From Melieria omissa (lineage: Eukaryota > Arthropoda > Insecta > Diptera > Ulidiidae), in contig OZ020267.1 of NCBI GenBank assembly GCA_963971225.1, positions 49,609,993 through 49,673,992 on the forward strand: 64,000 nt of DNA. Direction: 5' to 3'. Under the pieces are notes generated by a model. That model was not told the DNA's origin. It did not search any database and saw only the letters and a list, made by a program, of their open reading frames with translations. A program made the position numbers and the translations under genes. The first letter of the stretch is position 1. The number at the start of each line of letters is the position of its first letter. This document shows positions 21,500-33,675 of the stretch, in pieces.

Positions 21500-22696
21500 A
21501 GGGTTGTCCACGAATCAAATTTCAAATTTCAGCTATTAGTGGTCAATTGTATTTTAAAATTCAAAGTGATTCAATCAAAATGGCATCTAAAGAAGAGAAA
21601 ATTCGACAAAAAATAATTGCCCACTTTTTCGAAAATCCAACGGCTTCGTACGCATTGTTGGGAAGACTAGCCAAAGTTTCCAGGGCAACAGCTAGAAATG
21701 TGGTAATTAAATGCAAGAAGGACCTGTCCACATCCCGTATCGTCGGAGCCGGACGAAAAAAAGGTTTCGTCTATAAAGATATAGCTCGTAAGGTGAAAGT
21801 TTCTCTGAAAAAAAATCCAAACCAATCTTTACGAGATTTAGCACGAAAATTCGAAGTTTCGAAATCATACATTGCGAAAATTAAAAGACACTACGAGCTC
21901 AAATCTTTCGTTGTTCAAAAAGTGCCAAATAACTCCGAAGTGGAAAAGCGTGCCAGAAATCGAGCCCGAAAACTTTTATCGAATGATCTGTGTCGTTTTA
22001 AAGGCTGCGTGTTAATGGATGACGAAACGTATGTCAAAGAAGATTTCAAACAGCTTCCAGGTCGAGGATATTACACAGCATACCTGAAGGGTGGCGTTAT
22101 GAAAAGGTTCAAGTATAAACGGATGGACAAATATGGTAAAAAGTATATGGTTTGGCAGGCTATATGCAGCTGTGGCAAATACACTCGTCCTTTTGTTACA
22201 ACTGGCAGTCTTAACAGTAAAATTTACTTGAAGGAATGTCTCAACAAACGACTTTTGCCATTGTACAGAGAGCACGCTGTTCCACCTTTATTTTGGCCAG
22301 ACTTAGCAACAGTCCACTATGCAGAAATTGTCAAAGAGTGGTACCAAAGGAATAAAATCCGTGTTGTTGAGAAAAATCACAATCCCCCAAATTGCCCATA
22401 GCTTCGGCCAGTCGAACGATTTTGGGCAATAATGAAACGAAACTTACTGAAATATAAAAAAGTGGAACAGTATGGCCAACAAAAATTGGAAAATCTGGTG
22501 TGCAACATTTGATGAGGGGATTGAAAGCAAAAATACGTAGATTTGTAAGAAATCCAATTGAACTTTAAAATATTTGTACATTATCACAAACTTTGAGTTA
22601 TAAGAGATAATAAATACTCACACAAACATTAGTTCAATATTTTATTTAGTAGCTATTAATAATAGAAAATGTAAAAGTTATTTCGTGGACAAGCCT
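21500..22696 (+). mobile_element. DD37E (ITm-type) Tc1/mariner-like transposon
   Basis: Inverted ends AGGGTTGTCCACGAA and TTCGTGGACAAGCCT are flanked by TA (21498-21499, 22697-22698). It is 1197 bp and contains a nearly intact transposase gene on the plus strand. Length and spacing fit the ITm superfamily. Confidence 0.88.
21580..22569 (+). pseudogene. DD37E transposase, broken by one stop and one frameshift
   Basis: The likely start is the ATG at 21580 (MASKEEKIRQKIIAHFFE), followed by two helix-turn-helix units (about residues 5-50 and 75-120; SLRDLARKFEVSKSYIAKI). Catalytic residues are the Asp of CVLMDDETY, the Asp of FWPDLATVHY and the Glu of LRPVERFWAI. The last two are separated by 37 residues, giving DD37E. 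An in-frame TAG at 22399-22401 sits just before LRPVE, where a Gln codon differs by one base. A second lesion shifts frame near 22505, before the conserved tail RGLKAKIRRF. The copy is therefore inactive but young. Confidence 0.85.
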
Positions 22697-23188
22697 TACG
22701 TTATAAATGATCTAATTTTATTACGAGAGAATAAAACAAAATAGTTTTTTGTTTTAACTCTTTGTGGACGTTTATGTTATCGGAACTTTTCGGCAGCGTG
22801 TTATGTAAACAACTGTTTGAAGACTCTCGCGAAATAACGTTGCATTGCCGCAGCGAGACGTAGGATCAGTTAGTGTTTCCTCGATCGTTGTTGTGAACCG
22901 TATATTTCGTCCCAGTTTCAGTTTGAAAGCGTCATTTTTGTTATTGCCGTTGTTTTCCGCTTGTGTCAAACATTGTTGTTTTTGACAAACCTACAATTAG
23001 CAAAACAGGATTTCGAAAATTCTATTCATTCTCTATTTTATCCTCTATACTTCTTTTTGGATCATGTAAATATTGGTTTTCGTTTGGATTTTATGAACAT
23101 TTTTCTAAACCCTAGTAAAACTGTGAAATTCGGCCGGTTATTTTCGCATAGGCACCTCTTTTTCGCCCAGCACTAAAAGGGCTAATAA

Positions 23189-24700
23189 CACTGTACAACA
23201 GCATTTCTGCAACAGAGTAACGACCATATATTCCTGAAAGAGGACGTCGTACTGATCATTTTTGCAGAACAAAGTAATAGTCCAGACGTCTGAGTTTTTT
23301 GTAATTCACACATAAAGGTTAAAGGGGTCTCTATAGACTTTTACACGGAAAGTATAAAAACTAGAAGAGCTAGAGCTTTGATGTCTAAGGCGAAGTTGTT
23401 CGCAATAAAAATGTGAATATTGTTTATGTACACATGAACCCCCACCCCCTTTCTTACCCCCCTTTTTCACGATTTTCAGAAAAATTTTTCATAAAAAGCT
23501 TGTATTGAGTAAAATATTGCAAAAAATACCATATTGTCTTTTGGGAAAATATTCCCCATTCAAAACTAGGAGGGGTCTTCAAACACCAAAACTTTCTCAA
23601 AACTTCCCCCAAGGAAATAAAAAGCCTTAAACACGAAACCTTCATTAAATAATCTTTTCATAAATTGCTAATTCTGCTTGAGATGTTAAGAAAAATGTTG
23701 AATATTGAAAAAAAAGCGTCATGACAACGATTTACACGATTTTGCGACTTTGAAAATACTTAAAAAAGTTTTCTGATGAGGAAAAAATACTTGATATTGG
23801 ATGCTTGTTTGATGCATATTTTTGTACCGATGATACAAACATACTTTCAATTCAGACGGAATGACTTCAATTCCATTGAACCAAATTTCATGAAATTTTG
23901 ACTTAAAATCGGGAAAATATGTTAATTTCCAAGTTCTCGCTTTGCCTTCTTGGGGCTGTTTCTGATGAAAAAGTGAAAAGTTTTATCAACAAATGAAGCT
24001 ACTTGAAGAATGTAGCAATCCTCGCTGAGTACGTTTGGAATTTGACCCATCTGCGCATTCCCGTAAAGCGAAAGCGTCTTTTTGAAATCATAAAAATTGT
24101 TTATTTTATTAAGAGGGGACTTCTTGTTTGGAGACCACCTAAACTATTATTCAATGGGAAATAGTTTTTTTTCAATATTCAAAATTTTTCTCAACATCTC
24201 AAGCAGAATTAGCAATTTATGAAAAGATTATTTAATGAAGGTTTCGTGTTTAAGGCTTTTTATTTTCTTGGGGGAAGTTTTGAGAAAGTTTTGCTGTTTG
24301 AAGACCCCTCCTATTTTTGAGTGGGGAATATTTTCCCAAAAGACAATATGGTATTTCTTGCAATATTTTACTCAATACAAGCTTTTTATGAAAAATTTTT
24401 CCGAAAATCGTGAAAAAGGGGGGTAAGAAAGAGGGGGGGTTCATGTGTACATGAAAAATATTCACATTTTTATTGCGAAAAACTTTGCCTTAGACATCAA
24501 AGCTCTAGCTCTTCTAGTTTTTATACTTTCCGTGTAAAAGTCTATAGAGACCCCTTTAACCTTTATGTGTGAATTACAAAAAACTCAGACGTGCTGGACT
24601 ATTACTTTGTTCTGCAAAAATGATCAGTACGACGTCCTCTTTCAGGAATATATGGTCGTTACTCTGTTGCACACAAAAAGTTTAAAATTGTTGTACTGTG
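23189..24700. mobile_element. Foldback element with ~530-bp inverted arms
   Basis: The left arm (23189 to about 23715) and right arm (about 24165 to 24700) are inverted near-copies. Both arms contain the same 63-codon frame on opposite strands (23454-23645 and 24235-24426), differing at a few residues, which shows the arms are alike but have diverged. The unique loop is 23716-24164. The outer ends begin CACTGTACAACA / CACAGTACAACA, after which a short block differs before the arms match. No transposase. Confidence 0.85.
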
Positions 24701-24730
24701 TAATGTATACAAAACGAAAAAACAAATATA

Positions 24731-25840
24731 ACAGATGGGCTGGAAAGTTCGTAGGCTGACATATACATATGACGTTACTAGAATTAAAACCATATAATTT
24801 TTAGTTACTATTAACCTTCAAACGATACGAGTACAAATTTCACAGCTGCCGGACAATTGGTTCGTGAGATATAGCATTGTGAGTGAAGCTTTGTTATTGT
24901 GAAAAATATGAATAAAAAAAAATTTCGTGTGTTAATAAAACATTCCTATTTGGCGACAAAAAAATACTGTTGAAGCCAACGCTTAGCTTGATAAACATTA
25001 TTCGGACTCTGCACCAGGAAAGTCAACCCTTAAGAAGTGGGTTGCTAAATTTAAACGAGGCGAAGACGATGCACGCAGTGAACTCCCCAAAGACGCTGTT
25101 TCCAACGAAAAGGTCAAAAATAATTTTGAATAATCGTAAATTGAGGTTCATCAAAATAGCTGAGACTCTGAAGATATCAAAGGAACGTGTTTGACATATC
25201 GTGCATGAATATTTGTACATGCGAAAGCTGTGTGCAAAGTGGGTGCCGTACGAACTCACAATAGATCAAAAGCAACAACGTTTTGATGATTAGGAGCAAT
25301 GTTTCGCGACCGTAATAAAGACGAACCGCAATAAAGACGAATTTTTCCATTGATATATTACAACGGATGAAACATTGATCCATCACTACACTCCAGAGTC
25401 CAATCGGCCGTCCAATCGTCAGCCGAGTGGACTGCACGTGATAAACCGAATTTAAAGCGAAGAAAGACGCAACAGTCGGCTGGCAAGGTTATGGCATTAG
25501 TGTCTTGATTATCTCGAAAAGCGCCAAAACATCAACATCGAGTATTACATAGCATTGTTGGAGCATTTAAATGATGAAATCAACTGTGATTTTTTCCTGT
25601 TTGCAGACCTCAAAAGAATGCTTGCTGGAAAGAAATTTAGCACTGTTGAAGAGGTAACGCCGAAACTGGCGCCTGTTTTGAGGCTTAAGACAAGTCGTAC
25701 TATAATAATTGTGTCAGAAAAATATATGACCGCTATTATCGTTCTATCGAACGCAAATGTATTCAATAAAGAAATAAATTTTGTATAAAAAAAGTAAAAA
25801 CTTTTTCTATGTTAGCCTAAGAACTCTTCAGCCTAACTGT
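24731..25840 (+). mobile_element. Decayed mariner transposon
   Basis: Inverted ends ACAGATGGGCTGGAAAGTTC / ACAGTTAGGCTGAAGAGTTC are flanked by TA (24729-24730, 25841-25842). Inside, on the plus strand, are pieces of a mariner transposase: KKWVAKFKRGEDDA near 25030, HHYTPESNRPS near 25385, YYIALLEHLNDEI near 25550, then a jump to FFLFADLKRMLAGKKFS near 25590. The jump removes the QDNAPCH and PYSPDLAPSD region, so the catalytic core is lost. Several stops and frameshifts. Confidence 0.87.
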
Positions 25841-25879
25841 TATACGAAAAAACATTTTTAAAATTAAATTTTTATTTGT

Positions 25880-26520
25880 ACACATATTTATTTACATACT
25901 TAACTGGCCGTAATAACCCGTTACTGGTATATGGCCGGCCGCAAAAGCTCTCTCCAAGCACTGCGCACGCCTTCTACAGGTCACACCAAGATCCTCAACT
26001 TGATTCTTGCACCGGAGACACGACCTCCCTTTTCGCCGTCAACCTCAAACTTCTGCGTCGAACACTTTCTTCGCCAGAGCTTCATAGTCCATACGACAGC
26101 TATGGTCAAACCAGCGTAGCCGCTGGATGTTAATTCGCTGCGCTCCGTCCATGTTTTTAGACGACTCATACAGCTCGTTGTTGGTTCGTATACGATAGTC
26201 GTCGCCAATACGAACAGGACTCAACAGCACCCCAAGAGCCGCTATGTCGTTACATGTAGTGTCCTTGCTTCTGAGTCATAAAGGAGCAAGGGCAGAATAA
26301 GCGTCCCATAGAGTGCAAGTTTTGTCTGTCTCTGCTATTCAATTGCCTATCGCGACCGTAGTTGCACGTGTTGGCAAGAGAACTCCTTCTCTTTATCTTC
26401 AGGCTCACATCATTACTACTGTTTACGGCAGTGCCAAGAAAGACGAATTCCTAGACAACGTCCAAAGTATATTATACCTGTCAGCCTCGACGTGAAACCC
26501 TAGCCGCTGCGAATCCCTGC
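25880..26520 (-). mobile_element. Non-LTR retrotransposon fragment (RT C-terminal region)
   Basis: On the minus strand it reads RIGDDYRIRTNNELYE, MDGAQRINIQRLRWFDH and KVFDAEV, the tail typical of many non-LTR ORF2 proteins, after an RT end that reads through stops and frameshifts. The clade is uncertain. It is truncated at both ends. Confidence 0.72.
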
Positions 26521-26539
26521 GGGTAGAGAGCACAACATA

Positions 26540-27060
26540 CGTGGGTGGTCCGATAAGTACTTAGCCTACAAAAGAAAAACGAAAATTTTGGAAAAGTGGC
26601 GATTTATTTCTCAACGTAGTCTCCTTTCAACTCGATACACTTGACCCAGCGATGCTCCAACTTCTTTAACCCGTCTGAAAACTACGTTTTCTGGAGGCCT
26701 CCGTGGCGGCGATAACCTCCTCAACCGGCTCAAATTTCTGCCCGGCGAGTGACTTTTTCAAGTTTGGAAACAAAAAGAAGTCACACGGGGCCAAATCTGG
26801 AGAATACGGTGGATGGGGCAGCTGTTCGTAGCCTAATGCGACCAATTTGGCGAATCACCGACCGATATTGCTCTTTTTCCATTTTTCTAAAATCCGCGGA
26901 CACGTTCGTTTCCACACGCGATCAAAACAAAACTACAAATCCAATATGGCTGAAATTTTGACAGTAGCCGTCTACGAGGATATACTACACGATAGTAAAT
27001 TTCTCTTACGATAGTGGCACCATCGGACGGTGGGGCTAAGTACTTATCGGACTGTCCACG
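26540..27060 (-). mobile_element. Mariner-derived MITE, copy 1
   Basis: Ends CGTGGGTGGTCCGATAAGTA and, inverted, CGTGGACAGTCCGATAAGTA are flanked by TA. The minus strand encodes a mariner start (MEKEQYRSVI) fused by deletion to the catalytic end (PYSPDLAPCDFFLFPNLKK). The same deletion joint is present in the copy at 44387-44898. Confidence 0.87.
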
Positions 27061-27323
27061 TATATCACATTACCCTAACTTTGGTATATCACATTACCCG
27101 AAATTTACTTTTTGCGAAAAAAATATTATAAAAGAACAATAATAATTTTGTTAAGAAGACCGTACCTCGCGAACTCATAATCGATATCACTGATTTACTT
27201 CTGATTAGCCTCGAACTTTCTTATAATATATTTTTGTACCTTTTATGCTTTCAAACTTTATAACCAAAAACTTGTACAAGCACTACTCAAAGCACTTCAT
27301 CACACTGACTGTAAACTATTTAA

Positions 27324-27605
27324 CCCTGGTGTCATAACGTTATTGTTTACCCCTGAAATCATAACGATACGTCCGGGAGACGTATAAAGATTTACGATCT
27401 TAAGCCGAAATTTAAAGGTACGTTATCAGCAAATATTTCACTTACATCAGAAATATGTATATTTTTCTGTAAAATAAAAGTCATAGTTGCTAATTATATA
27501 ACTGAGATAACTGACAATTTGAATTTGCTTTGAGAATAATTGTGGAAGAGAGCGCAAAACGTAAAAAGAGCATACGTCTCGCAGACGTACGTTATGACAG
27601 TAGGG
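27324..27605. mobile_element. TTAA-flanked piggyBac-like MITE (CCCTGGTGTCATAACG ends)
   Basis: Inverted ends CCCTGGTGTCATAACG and CGTTATGACAGTAGGG lie between TTAA at 27320-27323 and 27606-27609; 282 bp. Subterminal ACGTCTCGCAGACGTACG and CGTCCGGGAGACGTAT words are also inverted. Confidence 0.8.
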
Positions 27606-27781
27606 TTAAGCAAATACATCCAAAATCATGCAGCACGAGTTTTTTAGCTTTTATGATGTTTTAAAGATTTTAATTTTGAATCAGGTCAACGCACTTCTGA
27701 AATAAGCCACTATATCACATTACCCGAACTTACTCTACGCACATTAATTCCTGCAATTTGAAATATGAATTTTATTGTAAA

Positions 27782-29275
27782 CTAGCTGACCCGGCAAACT
27801 TCGTCTCGCCCAAACGGTCCGTTTGTGTGTGATGCCGTAACTCACATACAGTCACTTTCTTGTATATATATATAGATTTAAGTTATATGGGCGGTTCCAA
27901 GCCCCCTTGTTCAATACCCGCACCATCCCGTCTTTCGGAAGGGAAAATGGTAGGTTCGTACTTAGTTTCATTGCTGTGCCACTCAAAGTTCAGCAAAATA
28001 TTTGGGTCACAAACAATGCGCCACGCCCCTTGTCTGACGCCCATCAAATCTTATCATTAGAATGACTCATGTATGAGACGACAGGGTACTAAATTTTAGT
28101 GTTGTATGACTTATAATTCCGAAATTCATTCATGTGAATGCTATAGTTCAAAAGCTACACCGGAATTTAAAAAGTGCCACGCCCCTTTCCAAAACCCATT
28201 AAATTTTATTTGTGGAAAGACACGTTTACGCCATGACACTGTTCCAAATTTCAATGCTGAGCGACTTATAATTCCGAAGATATTCCATATCAAAAAGTTG
28301 GGTTGTATGGGCGGTGCCACGCCTCCTTGTCCAAAATACACCCTATTCCCCATGCCGAAGGACATGACCAAATCGTTAGTTTGTACCGAGTTTCACTGAT
28401 GTGAACGCTATAGTTCGAAAGTTACACCGGAATTTAAAAAGTGCCACGCCCCTTGTCCAACGCCCATTAAATTTTACCGGTCGAACTACATGTTTACGCC
28501 ATGACACTGTTCCAAATTTCAATACTGAGCGACCTATAATTCTGAAGATATTTCTAATCAACAATTTGGGTTGTATGGACGGTGCCACGCCCCCTTGTCT
28601 AAAATAAACCCTATTCCCCCTGCCGAAGGACACGACTAAATAATAAGTTTATACCGAGTGTCATTGATGTGAATGCTATAGTTCAAAAGCTACACCGGAA
28701 TTTAAAAAGTGCCACGCCCCTTTCCAAAGCCCATTAAATTTTATTTGTGGAAAGACACGTTTACGCCATGACACTGTTCCAAATTTCAATGCTATACGAC
28801 TTATGATTCCGAAGATATTCCGTATTAAAAAGTTGGCTTGTATGGGCGGTGCCACGCCCCCTTGTCAAAAACCCACCCTATTCTCCCTGTCGAAGGACAC
28901 GACCAAATCGTTAGTTTGTACCGAGTTTCACTGATGTGAACGCTATAGTTCGAAAGTTACACCGGAATTTAAAAAGTGCCACGCCCCTTGTCCAACGCCC
29001 ATTAAATTTTACCGGTCGAACAACATGTTTACGCCATGACACTGTACCAAATTTCAATGCTATACGACTTATAATTCTGAAGATATTCAATATTAAAGAA
29101 TTGAGTTGTATGGGCGGTGCCACGCCCCCTTGAATAATGCCACGCCCCCTATGCTAAGAACCTTCCACACGGTGCCCGTAAACACAAACGTAATATTTTA
29201 TTAAAATAGGTCTGGTGGTTTGGGAGTCTATAGAACACATACGAAATTTATTTGATTTTTATATATATAGATAGA
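27782..29275 (+). repeat. Element with a tandem array of ~267-bp units (A-B-A-B)
   Basis: The word GTGAAYGCTATAGTTC recurs at 28134, 28401, 28669 and 28936, a period of 267-268 bp. Each unit carries GTGCCACGCCCC and GGGCGGTGCCACGCC. Units 1 and 3 share type-A differences (TTTCCAAARCCC, TTTGTGGAAAGAC) and units 2 and 4 share type-B differences (TTGTCCAACGCCC, TACCGGTCGAAC). A degenerate earlier unit covers about 27890-28133. The whole begins near CTGACCCGGCAAACTTCG (27786) and ends in TATATATAGATAGATA (29260-29275). Related inverted sequence lies at 48090-48470. Open frames inside are by-products of the repeat. Confidence 0.85.
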
Positions 29276-30884
29276 TATGCAAAAGTATGTACACACTCAA
29301 AAAGATATACATTGGCATGAAAATCCGCACCCTTATTACAAATTGGGGTTTTGATGTGTTGAATATTGTTATGTCTGTTTATAGCAAATTGTGATTACAA
29401 TGTTTAGAGGTCGCAACACGTCTCGCACTTTCCAATTATGCGAGGAGTAGTATTTGGGAGTGCCGCAATATAAAAGCCTAAATTTGTTAACTGAAGTAAA
29501 GTCTAATGTGCAGGTATCTGTCGACTCCTAAAGTTAATATTGTTTTGTTGAAAACAATTCCTAGTTTAAAGATTTTCAACTGCTTTAACAAAGCAATAAC
29601 AACTATCTCTGACGATGGTTAAATCCTGCACGAGAGCAAAAACCAAGCGTAAATATTTTTCACAATCGCAGAAACAATAGAAATGAAGGTCAAATTAAGT
29701 TTTTTGTCTAGACCAGAGGTAGACTAGTTGTGAACTTTGTAAGTAGTTATGTGCTTGATTCGATTCAGGAAGCAAAGCGGCATTGTGTGAAGCCTTAACC
29801 ACATTTCATTTGCTGTACAGAGTGCAGAAAAGTGAGGCAAGCGCAGACGGCGACTGCAATGAGAAAATCAGCGCAGAAGCGCACAATTTCCAGAAATTGA
29901 TGCTATGGCTATGGATTAGTGCCGCCTTTGTTCGCGTTCCGCATTCAAAAAGTTTAGATTTTTTATGCTGAAGGGCGCAAACTTCGAGCGGTACGCCAAA
30001 TTGCAACCCCTACTCCACATGTTTTCCCAACCTAAAAGAACTGGCTTCCATGGCTGTTTGTTGTGCATGCAACAGCGCGGCGGCCATATGCCGTGGCTAT
30101 GTGAATTTTGGACCTGCGCATATTAGTGATGCCGAATTACGATTCCTTTGCTGTGCTAGTTCGTTCCGTCTCTTTTGCGCACAATAGAGGCGCATTTAAA
30201 AGAGCATCCATTATGTCTAACGTACATAAACTGGCATTATGTTCCACCGGCGTGTTTTGCAGATTTACAGAGTGCTTGAGTTGGAAGTAAATAAGAGTGT
30301 AGCTTCCAATAATGGTACACATAGCATGGTGATTGGTATTTTACGAAATGAATATTCAATGAATGGTGCAAATATTGAATACTGATTCAATACGAATTGA
30401 CTTGGCGTTTTGAGCTTCAAAAGAACGCGCAGTAACCAAACGATATTCCACTTTAGAACTGATATAGGTATTTGTTCGAGTTAAGAAGTTGAATATTTGA
30501 TACATTCGTAGTCATTAGCTTTTGTCATCTGGCATTTTGTTGTGTACCTACTGCTTATATTAACTTTTATACAAAGCTTGTGTGAACGAAGTGTCCATTA
30601 GGATTCAGGTATTAGAAAAAATGTTTGTTTGTCAACTTGCTGAAGAGTTCAGATTGCAGAGTATGTATTTTGTAACCCTAAACTACATGCATTATTTTTT
30701 TGAAATAAAAACTTTGTTTTTGAATACTAGCAACAAGAATTCATATTTCATTGTCGCTTTAAAAAATTATAGCACGTTTAATCTTAAGATATGCATTTAA
30801 GTATTAACCATTTTGCCTTTGGCTTTGACACGTCTCAAGAACTTTTCTCATGTAAACATTGTATTTTTATATCCCAATTCTACC
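29276..30884. other. Single-copy-looking non-coding DNA
   Basis: No repeat family or homologous protein was recognised. 29780-30260 is more GC-rich than its flanks and might be a regulatory segment or untranslated exon, without direct evidence. Confidence 0.3.
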
Positions 30885-31205
30885 AGCCGCCGTAGCTCAG
30901 CTGGCTAGAGCGTTGGGCCGCGAGTCAAGTGCGACGCTCGAACCCAGGTTTAAGACTCCGTGGCGTTAACACCGAAAAAAAAAAAAAACAATTTTTCTTT
31001 CGGAGGCTGTCCTCTCACCAGGAAATAGCAAACCTCTGAGAGTAAAATTGCCTATGAAAAAGCTCCCAACTGGCCGTTCAGAATCGGCATAAAACTGTAG
31101 GTCCCTTGCAACCTTTTAAAAAAACACTTCACACGCACAACATGGATGGTTGCGGGTACGCCTTAGTCTTCTAATCGGGCTGTCGTGCCTGTCAAGAAGA
31201 AGAAG
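30885..31205 (+). mobile_element. tRNA-derived SINE, copy 2
   Basis: It has an A-box-like TAGCTCAGCTGG (30893-30904), a B-box-like region CTCGAACCCAGG (30938-30949), and the same body as copies 1 and 3. The tail is (AAG)n instead of (ATT)n. A 9-bp direct repeat AATTCTACC flanks it (30876-30884 and 31206-31214). Confidence 0.86.
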
Positions 31206-31214
31206 AATTCTACC

Positions 31215-32611
31215 TCTACAATTCTTGAAGTACAAAAACTTTCCAACACTTATCACAGTTGTTACAGTTCTGGGCATATTAAGTCGTAAGATTAACTTAA
31301 CTCGAAGCTCTTAACTAACTTTAACTAAGTAATATTTGAACGACCGGCGCCCAGTTGTTGAATATGTGTAATGTGTAATAGTTAACTGCATGTTTGTATT
31401 CACGAACGCATGGACGAGGTAAAGCAACAATTGTTTGCACATACAACAAAAAGAGCAGTCTGCCATCGCCCCCGCAAGCACTCCCGCTGCATTGTATGTA
31501 TACATGGCGCATGTACTTGCGCTTGTATGAAATCTCAAGCGACTATTACGCAAAGGGTCCCTTTCCAATTGACGAGCATCAGTTTGACTTCTTGGCTTAA
31601 TGCTGCGCGTCGTTTCATATCGGGACCCGGATCAAGACAATTTGTAAACAATTATTGTCGCACGCCTCCTTGATTTCTCATTCAGTTGGTAGCTCGCCTG
31701 GAATTGTCAACTGTTCTAGCGCCACTTTGGTGACGCACTTTGCGAATAAAGCACCACTTATCCCGACGGCACCATAAGTGGCCTTTGTGCGTTCTGTGTC
31801 TGTGTGTCAATATCATCGGTATTTGTGTTGTATTATATTTCACTCGCAGTTGTTCCTACGTGTGTTTTAATTACTTTGTGGGACACTTTTCTTCAGGTAA
31901 ACCATAATCTTCTAATAATACGTGAGTGCGCGTTTGCAGTCAGGTACGTAAGGCCATATGTGGCCATTGAATCCATTGTTGAAATGTTGGAATATTTGTA
32001 TCACTAGGCTACTGAAATTTATGATCTTACTAACACTATAAAAGGAAGATATATCGGCCGAAAAGCAATGGTATGGAGTTTTTCCAAATCCAATTTGTGT
32101 TCAATTCATTCAAAAATATAAATAGCTATAAATAGTACAGATCGTACAACTCGTTCTTCAAGAGAAGCTAATACTTTCTGTTTTCTGATATAGAGATTTG
32201 TAAAATACTGAAGAGGCTGCACAATTCATACTTTATATCAAGGTGTTCACGATAGTTTTGTGTTAAGTATTTACAAAAATACAATTTTTGACAACTGTTT
32301 GCAAACGACCCCCTTGTTAACTTCCGTGTTTTGGGGATCAGCTGATTTTGTTTTTTTTTTTGTTTTTTTCGGTTAAGTAAAGATGCACATAATTAGAGAT
32401 TCCGATACTTTGTGTTCCAAATGTCAATTTAGTCAGATATAAGCAAGCATTTTTTTTCAGAATTATGTTAAAAAATATTTGAAACACTCGTGACCAATAT
32501 ACAATTTGTAAGAAAATGGTTCAAATGCTCAAATTTAATTAAACGCTTTTGAATAACAGCTGGTTTCTGATAATGGGCACTTTGAATTGAGTTCCCATTG
32601 ATACCAATACA
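31215..32611. other. Non-coding DNA with a possible 5' leader exon
   Basis: 31620-31896 is relatively GC-rich and ends in TTCTTCAG|GTAAAC, so it could be an untranslated exon on the plus strand. No coding sequence was recognised. Confidence 0.25.
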
Positions 32612-33675
32612 TATGGGCATCTCCCAAAAAAGGTCCACCACGAGTGAAAAATTCAAATTGCTCAGAAAAACTTTTTATTATCCAATAATACAGCTTAAAT
32701 ATCTATATTTTATAAATGTAAAAGAATTTTTAATTTTTTTTAATTTTTGACCGAAATATACTACTGTAAAAGAAAAAAATTTGTTTCTGAGCCTTTTGAC
32801 GAATTATATGCACATTTTGTCTTTGCGTTTTTATCTTATTCCAGTAATATTATATTTTTCTTGTAATGCAAAAGTTTTCTACTAACAACAATCTTATGTA
32901 TTAGAGAAAGCGAGAGAAAGTGGAGTTCAAAGAACGGAAGTTTTTTTAGTTTGCTTCTTCCTGTATCTTATTGTCGCGTCCGTGCCCAAAAAACCTTATT
33001 AGTTGTTGCCATTAGTGGACAAACTTTTCAAATGCAAGTAGCTGTCAGTTTTTAAATAGGTGCATTGTTCCCGTTAGGAAAATATAATAATTGGTTCCCG
33101 GCAAAATCGGAAAAAAATTTTATGGGTGTTTAAAATTTGTCGCGTCCGTAACCGAAAGCTCTGAATCGATTCGATTGTTTTTCGATTTCCGGTAAATTTC
33201 CGCATTTCTTGAGATACAATTTTTTTTTTCAAAATATTGACTCTCATTGAACAGTTTAGCAATAAAATACAAGAAAATATCAAAAAAATTATTTTGGTTG
33301 AGAATAACAGCTTCAGCAATTTTGTACGATATATCGTACAATGGTCCGCAAAGGAGTAAAAATGCATGAAACTTTTTTTTCGTTTTTTTTTATTTTATGA
33401 ACAATTCATTGGTTTATTTGATAAGAAAATATAAATTTAACAACAAAAATGAAAACGTGATTTCATTGATCGAAAACTATATAAATTATATATATAAACA
33501 ATTGAGTAACATCTATCAGGCCTTATAAAACCGTTATTGCTGTTGCAAAGCCCTTTTCCCCTCAATAAAACACAGAATCAACCAAACACCATATAGCTTT
33601 GTAGAAAGATACCGAATATAGCTGATTCTTATTATCGTAGTGGGAGTGGCAAGTACTCATGTCTAACCTTACATA

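Larger units (their letters stand above)
21361..23181. mobile_element. TTAA-type element (CCCTTTTAGTGC ends) interrupted by a mariner relative
   Basis: The left end CCCTTTTAGTGCCGG follows TTAA (21357-21360). The right end is the inverted CCAGCACTAAAAGGG followed by CTAA, a one-base change from TTAA. Removing the nested element at 21500-22696 leaves about 620 bp, so it was a MITE-sized piggyBac-like element before the second insertion. Confidence 0.68.

Noticed and set aside
23454..24426. Two similar 63-codon frames on opposite strands
   Set aside because: They are the two arms of the foldback element.
28141..29133. Several overlapping open frames of 65-97 codons at 28-29 kb
   Set aside because: They repeat with the 267-bp tandem unit and exist on both strands; the period, not protein coding, explains them.
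28134..29203. CRISPR-like direct repeats
   Set aside because: The repeated unit is ~267 bp with no short conserved repeat and unique spacers, and the genome is an insect's.
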